Shown piece after piece: positions 60,757-64,000 of a stretch of 64,000 nucleotides of DNA. Made by a program: the position numbers and the translations under genes. Source of the DNA: Sphaerimonospora sp050942215 (GTDB lineage Bacteria > Actinomycetota > Actinomycetes > Streptosporangiales > Streptosporangiaceae). How positions within the stretch are numbered: position 1 is the first letter of the stretch; every line of letters starts with the position of its first letter. The stretch covers positions 2,542,001 to 2,606,000 of the forward strand of contig NZ_CP192056.1 in NCBI RefSeq assembly GCF_050942215.1, in the 5' to 3' direction. A model generated the notes under the pieces. That model had not been told where the DNA came from and did not search any database. It saw only the letters and a list, made by a program, of their open reading frames with translations.

Positions 60757-61787
60757 GGCGCGGGCCGGTCGTCGTGGCCGGAGGCGCCGTGCTTTTCACG
60801 GTGGTCGCCGTGTTCGGGGCGCGCTCGGTCCTGCGGACCGCCCCGGAGGCCGGGGACTTCGCCGGCTCGGGTTCGGGCTCGGTCATCGTGGAGATCACCC
60901 CGGGCGCGAGCGCCGGCGAGATCGGGGAGACCCTGCGGCAGGCGGGTGTGGTGGCCAGCACCCGGTCGTTCGTGCAGGCGGTCGTGGCGCGATCCAAGGA
61001 GGGCAGCCTGCAGCCCGGGCGTTACCGGCTGCGCCGCGGGATGGCGGCCGCCTCGGCGCTCGAGCTCCTGCTGGCCCCCACGTCACGGGTGACGCGCACG
61101 GTCACCGTGCCCGAGGGACTGCGCCTGTCGGAGGTGCTCGCGGTGCTGTCGGCCAAGTCGGGCATCCCCTCGGACGAGTTCACCAGGGCCCTCGCCAGGC
61201 CCGGCGGGCTGCGCCTTCCGTCGTACGCCGAGGGCGTGGTCGAGGGATTCCTCTTCCCCGCGACGTACGAACTCCACCCGGGCATGACCGCACGCGGCCT
61301 GCTCGCCACCATGATCGACCGGTTCCGTCAGGCGGCCGGGGACGTCCGCCTGGAGCGGCTGGCCTCCCGGCGTGGGCTGTCCCCGCTCCAGGCCGTGACC
61401 GTGGCCAGCATCGTGCAGGCGGAGGGCGGCCGGGACTCCGACTACCCCAAGATCGCGCAAGTCGTGTACAACAGGCTGCGGCGGGGCGCGAAGCTGGAGA
61501 TGGACAGTACGGTCAACTACGCGCTGCGCAGGCACACGCTGAAGGTCTCCGTACAGGACACCAAGGTCGAGTCGCCGTACAACACCTATGCGCACCCGGG
61601 GCTGCCGCCGGCGCCGATCGGCAACCCGGGGGAGAGCGCCCTGAGGGCCGCACTCCAACCCGCCAAGGGTGACTGGTTTTGGTTCGTCACGACCGATCCA
61701 CAACGGAAAATCACCAAATTCACTGACAAAGAGACGGAGTTCCGGAAATATCGGGAGGAGCTGAACAGGTACCTCGGGACCAACTAG
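60753..61787 (+). CDS. mltG: Endolytic murein transglycosylase MltG, first copy
   Basis: Membrane-anchored enzyme that cuts growing glycan strands and sets their length. The 344-residue protein has an N-terminal anchor (VVVAGGAVLFTVVAVFG), a LysM-like subdomain (VIVEITPGASAGEIGETLRQ) and the YceG domain with EGLRLSEVLAVLSAKSGI, EGFLFPATYEL, VASIVQAEGGRDSDYPKIAQ (catalytic Glu region) and MDSTVNYALRR. A second mltG follows 55 bp on. This copy has almost no cytoplasmic part. Confidence 0.92.
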   Translation: MRRGPVVVAGGAVLFTVVAVFGARSVLRTAPEAGDFAGSGSGSVIVEITPGASAGEIGETLRQAGVVASTRSFVQAVVARSKEGSLQPGRYRLRRGMAAASALELLLAPTSRVTRTVTVPEGLRLSEVLAVLSAKSGIPSDEFTRALARPGGLRLPSYAEGVVEGFLFPATYELHPGMTARGLLATMIDRFRQAAGDVRLERLASRRGLSPLQAVTVASIVQAEGGRDSDYPKIAQVVYNRLRRGAKLEMDSTVNYALRRHTLKVSVQDTKVESPYNTYAHPGLPPAPIGNPGESALRAALQPAKGDWFWFVTTDPQRKITKFTDKETEFRKYREELNRYLGTN

Positions 61788-61842
61788 GGAGTGTGAAGCA
61801 CGACCTGGTGCTCTGACTGACAGGATTCGCCAAGGAGGAGCG

Positions 61843-63150
61843 GTGCCCAGGCGGCACACCCGCGAGGCGGGCGAAGACCGGAGGGAGGGGCACGAGGGCG
61901 GCGGACGGGACCCGGAGGAGACGGCCCCGACCCCCGGTTCGGTCCACTCACTTGACGTGGGACCGTTCGGACCGGGAGATTGGCCAGCGCACACTATGAA
62001 TGATCTGGACATGGACTTCTTGCTAGGTGCCGAGAACGACGAGGCGCCCTCTCGCCGCCGGTCCACCGGCAGCAGGACCCAGCAGCGCCGCAGCCGCAGG
62101 CGGCGCAAGCGGCAGCGCCGCAAGGGCTACGTCGCGACCCTGTTCGCGGTCGTGATCATCGTCGGCGTCCTGGGCGGCGCCGGGTACTACGGCTTCAACT
62201 GGGTCCGCGGGGTGATGATCCCGAAGGACTACACGGGCGAGGGCAGCGGCGAGGTCGTGGTCGAGATCAACGAGGGAGCCACCGCCTCCGACATCGCCCA
62301 GATGCTGGAGGACGAGGGCGTGGTCGCCAGCGCCCGGGCGTTCGTCAACGCGGTCGGCGCCGCCGGGAAGAGCTCCTCGCTCCAGCCGGGGCAGTACACG
62401 ATGCGCAAGGGCATGTCGGCGGCGGCCGCCGTCGTCCTGCTCGACCCGAGCAACCGGGTGCTCAACAGGCTCACGATCCGCGAGGGCCTGCGCCTCAGCA
62501 AGATCTTCACAGAGCTGTCCACGGCCACGGGAAGGCCCGCCTCCGAGTTCCGCAAGGCCGCCCGCGCGGACATCGGCCTGCCCTCCTACGCCAAGGGCAA
62601 GCTCGAAGGGTTCGCTTTCCCCGCGACCTATGAGATAAGCGCGAAGCAGACGCCGAAGCAGATACTGTCCAAGATGGTCGAGCGGTTCACCCAGACCGCG
62701 GAGAAGCTCGACCTGGAGGAGCAGGCCAAGCAGATCGGCTTCTCGCCCCGCCAGATCATGATCATCGCCAGCATCGTGCAGGCCGAGTCCGGCAGCGCCG
62801 AGGACATGCCGAAGGTGGCCCGGGTCATCTACAACCGGCTCGGCCGCAACCCGCAGATGCCGCTCGCGATGGACAGCACGGTGATGTACGGCCTGGGCAA
62901 GTACGGCATCTCGGCCACGCACGCCGACCTGAAGAGCACCTCGCGATACAACACCTACAAGTACCTCGGCCTGCCGCCCGGCCCGATCACCAACCCGGGC
63001 GACCACGCCATCGAGGCGGCGCTGAACCCGGCCGACGGCAAGTGGCTGTACTTCGTGACCGTCGACCCCAAGCGCGGCATCACGAAGTTCACCGACAGCG
63101 ACACCGAGCACCAGAGGTTCGTCGAAGAGTTCAACAGGAACAACCGATGA
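61843..63150 (+). CDS. mltG: Endolytic murein transglycosylase MltG, second copy
   Basis: A 435-residue paralogue of the preceding protein. The GTG at 61843 has AAGGAGGAG upstream. It has a 95-residue cytoplasmic N-terminus, acidic then strongly basic (RTQQRRSRRRRKRQRRKG), a membrane helix (VATLFAVVIIVGVLGGAGYY), the LysM-like part and the YceG domain with EGFAFPATYEI, IASIVQAESGSAEDMPKVAR and AMDSTVMYGLGKYG. It is the likely orthologue of Rv2553c, as it adjoins aroE, overlapping it by ATGA. Confidence 0.94.
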   Translation: MPRRHTREAGEDRREGHEGGGRDPEETAPTPGSVHSLDVGPFGPGDWPAHTMNDLDMDFLLGAENDEAPSRRRSTGSRTQQRRSRRRRKRQRRKGYVATLFAVVIIVGVLGGAGYYGFNWVRGVMIPKDYTGEGSGEVVVEINEGATASDIAQMLEDEGVVASARAFVNAVGAAGKSSSLQPGQYTMRKGMSAAAAVVLLDPSNRVLNRLTIREGLRLSKIFTELSTATGRPASEFRKAARADIGLPSYAKGKLEGFAFPATYEISAKQTPKQILSKMVERFTQTAEKLDLEEQAKQIGFSPRQIMIIASIVQAESGSAEDMPKVARVIYNRLGRNPQMPLAMDSTVMYGLGKYGISATHADLKSTSRYNTYKYLGLPPGPITNPGDHAIEAALNPADGKWLYFVTVDPKRGITKFTDSDTEHQRFVEEFNRNNR

Positions 63151-64000
63151 CCGGAACCGTCTCGCGTGCCGCCGTCCTCGGCTCTCCGATCGCCCACTCG
63201 CTGTCGCCGATCCTGCATCGGGCGGCCTACGCGGAGCTGGGCCTGCGTGACTGGCGCTACGACGCGATCGAGTGCGACGAGGACGGCCTGGCCGGGCTGC
63301 TCGGCACGATGGGACCGGAATGGGCCGGCCTGTCTCTCACGATGCCGCTCAAGCGGGCCGTGCTCCCCCTGCTCGACACGGTCTCCGACCTGGCCGTGGC
63401 GGTCGGCGGCGCCAACACCGTCGTCTTCGGGGACGGCGGCGCGCGGCACGGCGAGAACACCGACGTGTACGGCATCGTGGCCGCGCTCACCGAGGCCGGG
63501 GTGTCCGCGCCGAGGGGGGCGACGATCCTGGGCGGCGGCGCGACCGCGGCCTCGGCGATCGCCGCCCTGTGTGAGCTGGGACTGGGCGGGCCGGGGCTCG
63601 GCGAGATCACTCTCGTGGTCCGCGATCCGGCGCGCGCCGGGGAGACCCTCCGGGTGGCCGAGCGGCTCGGGGTGACGGTGGCCGTCGTGCCGTTCGACAG
63701 AGGGTTCGGCCGGGAGCCGACCGGCCGGATCGGGACGGGTGAGCTGGTGATCTCCACGCTGCCCTCGGGGGCGGCCGACCATCTCGCCGGGGAGGTGGCC
63801 GCGGCGCTGCCGGACAAGGGGGCGCTGTTCGACGTGGTGTACGCGCCCTGGCCGACTCCGCTGGCGGCGGCCGTGCTGGACCGGGGGCTGACGGTGATCG
63901 GCGGCTTCGCGATGCTGCTGCACCAGGCGGTCAGGCAGGTGGAGCTGATGACGGGCCGCAGCGAGGTCCCGGTCGAGGCGATGCGCGCCGCCGGCGAAGC
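63147..64000 (+). CDS. aroE: Shikimate dehydrogenase AroE (3' end outside the window)
   Basis: NADP-dependent reduction of 3-dehydroshikimate in aromatic amino acid synthesis. The visible 284 residues start MTGTVSRAAVLGSPIAHSLS (shikimate-binding SxS), LSLTMPLKRAVLP (catalytic Lys), GGANTVVF, GENTDVYGI (Asp), cofactor motif ILGGGATAASA and GGFAMLLHQAVRQVELMTG near the end. Nearly full length; the last few residues are cut off by the window edge. Confidence 0.95.
   Translation, partial: MTGTVSRAAVLGSPIAHSLSPILHRAAYAELGLRDWRYDAIECDEDGLAGLLGTMGPEWAGLSLTMPLKRAVLPLLDTVSDLAVAVGGANTVVFGDGGARHGENTDVYGIVAALTEAGVSAPRGATILGGGATAASAIAALCELGLGGPGLGEITLVVRDPARAGETLRVAERLGVTVAVVPFDRGFGREPTGRIGTGELVISTLPSGAADHLAGEVAAALPDKGALFDVVYAPWPTPLAAAVLDRGLTVIGGFAMLLHQAVRQVELMTGRSEVPVEAMRAAGE

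Overview
The window is very GC-rich with strong third-position G/C bias, many GTG starts and dense 4-base ATGA/GTGA overlaps, which points to an actinomycete. Several gene contents and the order thrS, HIT, pgsA, PatA-like acyltransferase, pimA, pdxS, pdxT, yebC, ruvC-ruvA-ruvB, yajC, secD, secF, apt, rel, cyclophilin, MBL hydrolase, hisS, aspS, rarA, alaS, ruvX, mltG, aroE match the block known in Mycobacterium tuberculosis (roughly Rv2614c to Rv2552c). Xylan-degrading secreted enzymes and the general gene style suggest a soil filamentous actinomycete, probably of the Streptosporangiales; that placement is inference. I found no tRNA, rRNA, transposase, phage or CRISPR genes.

Left part (1-21 kb) is accessory. 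It holds a DeoR-type regulator, 1-phosphofructokinase and the start of a mannitol-type PTS permease (minus strand); a xylan unit with a GH10-CBM2 xylanase, a GH43 enzyme and a divergent LacI regulator; a PucR regulator with an FAD amine/amino-acid oxidoreductase; a DNA adenine methylase with an added helix-turn-helix and specificity-like tail; a BON/SRPBCC protein; a solitary HicB-like protein; two small Gln/Pro-rich exported-type proteins with the same first residues and the same upstream region around a fasciclin lipoprotein; a cyclic-nucleotide-binding/thioredoxin-reductase-like fusion; an alpha/beta hydrolase; and an aldo/keto reductase.

Right part (21-64 kb) is the conserved housekeeping block: threonyl-tRNA synthetase and phosphatidylinositol mannoside synthesis (interrupted by an opposite-strand pair, a GHL10 glycosidase-like protein and EF-G2), PLP synthase PdxST, Holliday junction RuvCAB under a perfect SOS box, the Sec accessory proteins YajC-SecD-SecF, adenine salvage and (p)ppGpp synthesis, histidyl-, aspartyl- and alanyl-tRNA synthetases, two cyclophilins, RarA, RuvX, two consecutive MltG proteins and the start of shikimate dehydrogenase. 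A quinone-reductase/TetR pair is inserted between a DUF3048 lipoprotein gene and pdxS and is bordered by a decayed copy of the DUF3048 3' end.

The most unusual signal is non-coding. Three intergenic elements of about 240 bp (2297-2537, 47137-47372, 53507-53753) share one mirror design: two direct copies of a 21-bp core (GTGATCTTGCA...CTCGCA), a central palindrome made of two facing cores, then two inverted copies. Cores repeat every 53 bp and a TGACCTG-like box recurs at a fixed place in the spacers. Two of the three fill the whole gap between convergent genes and start just after the stop codons. I do not recognise this family.
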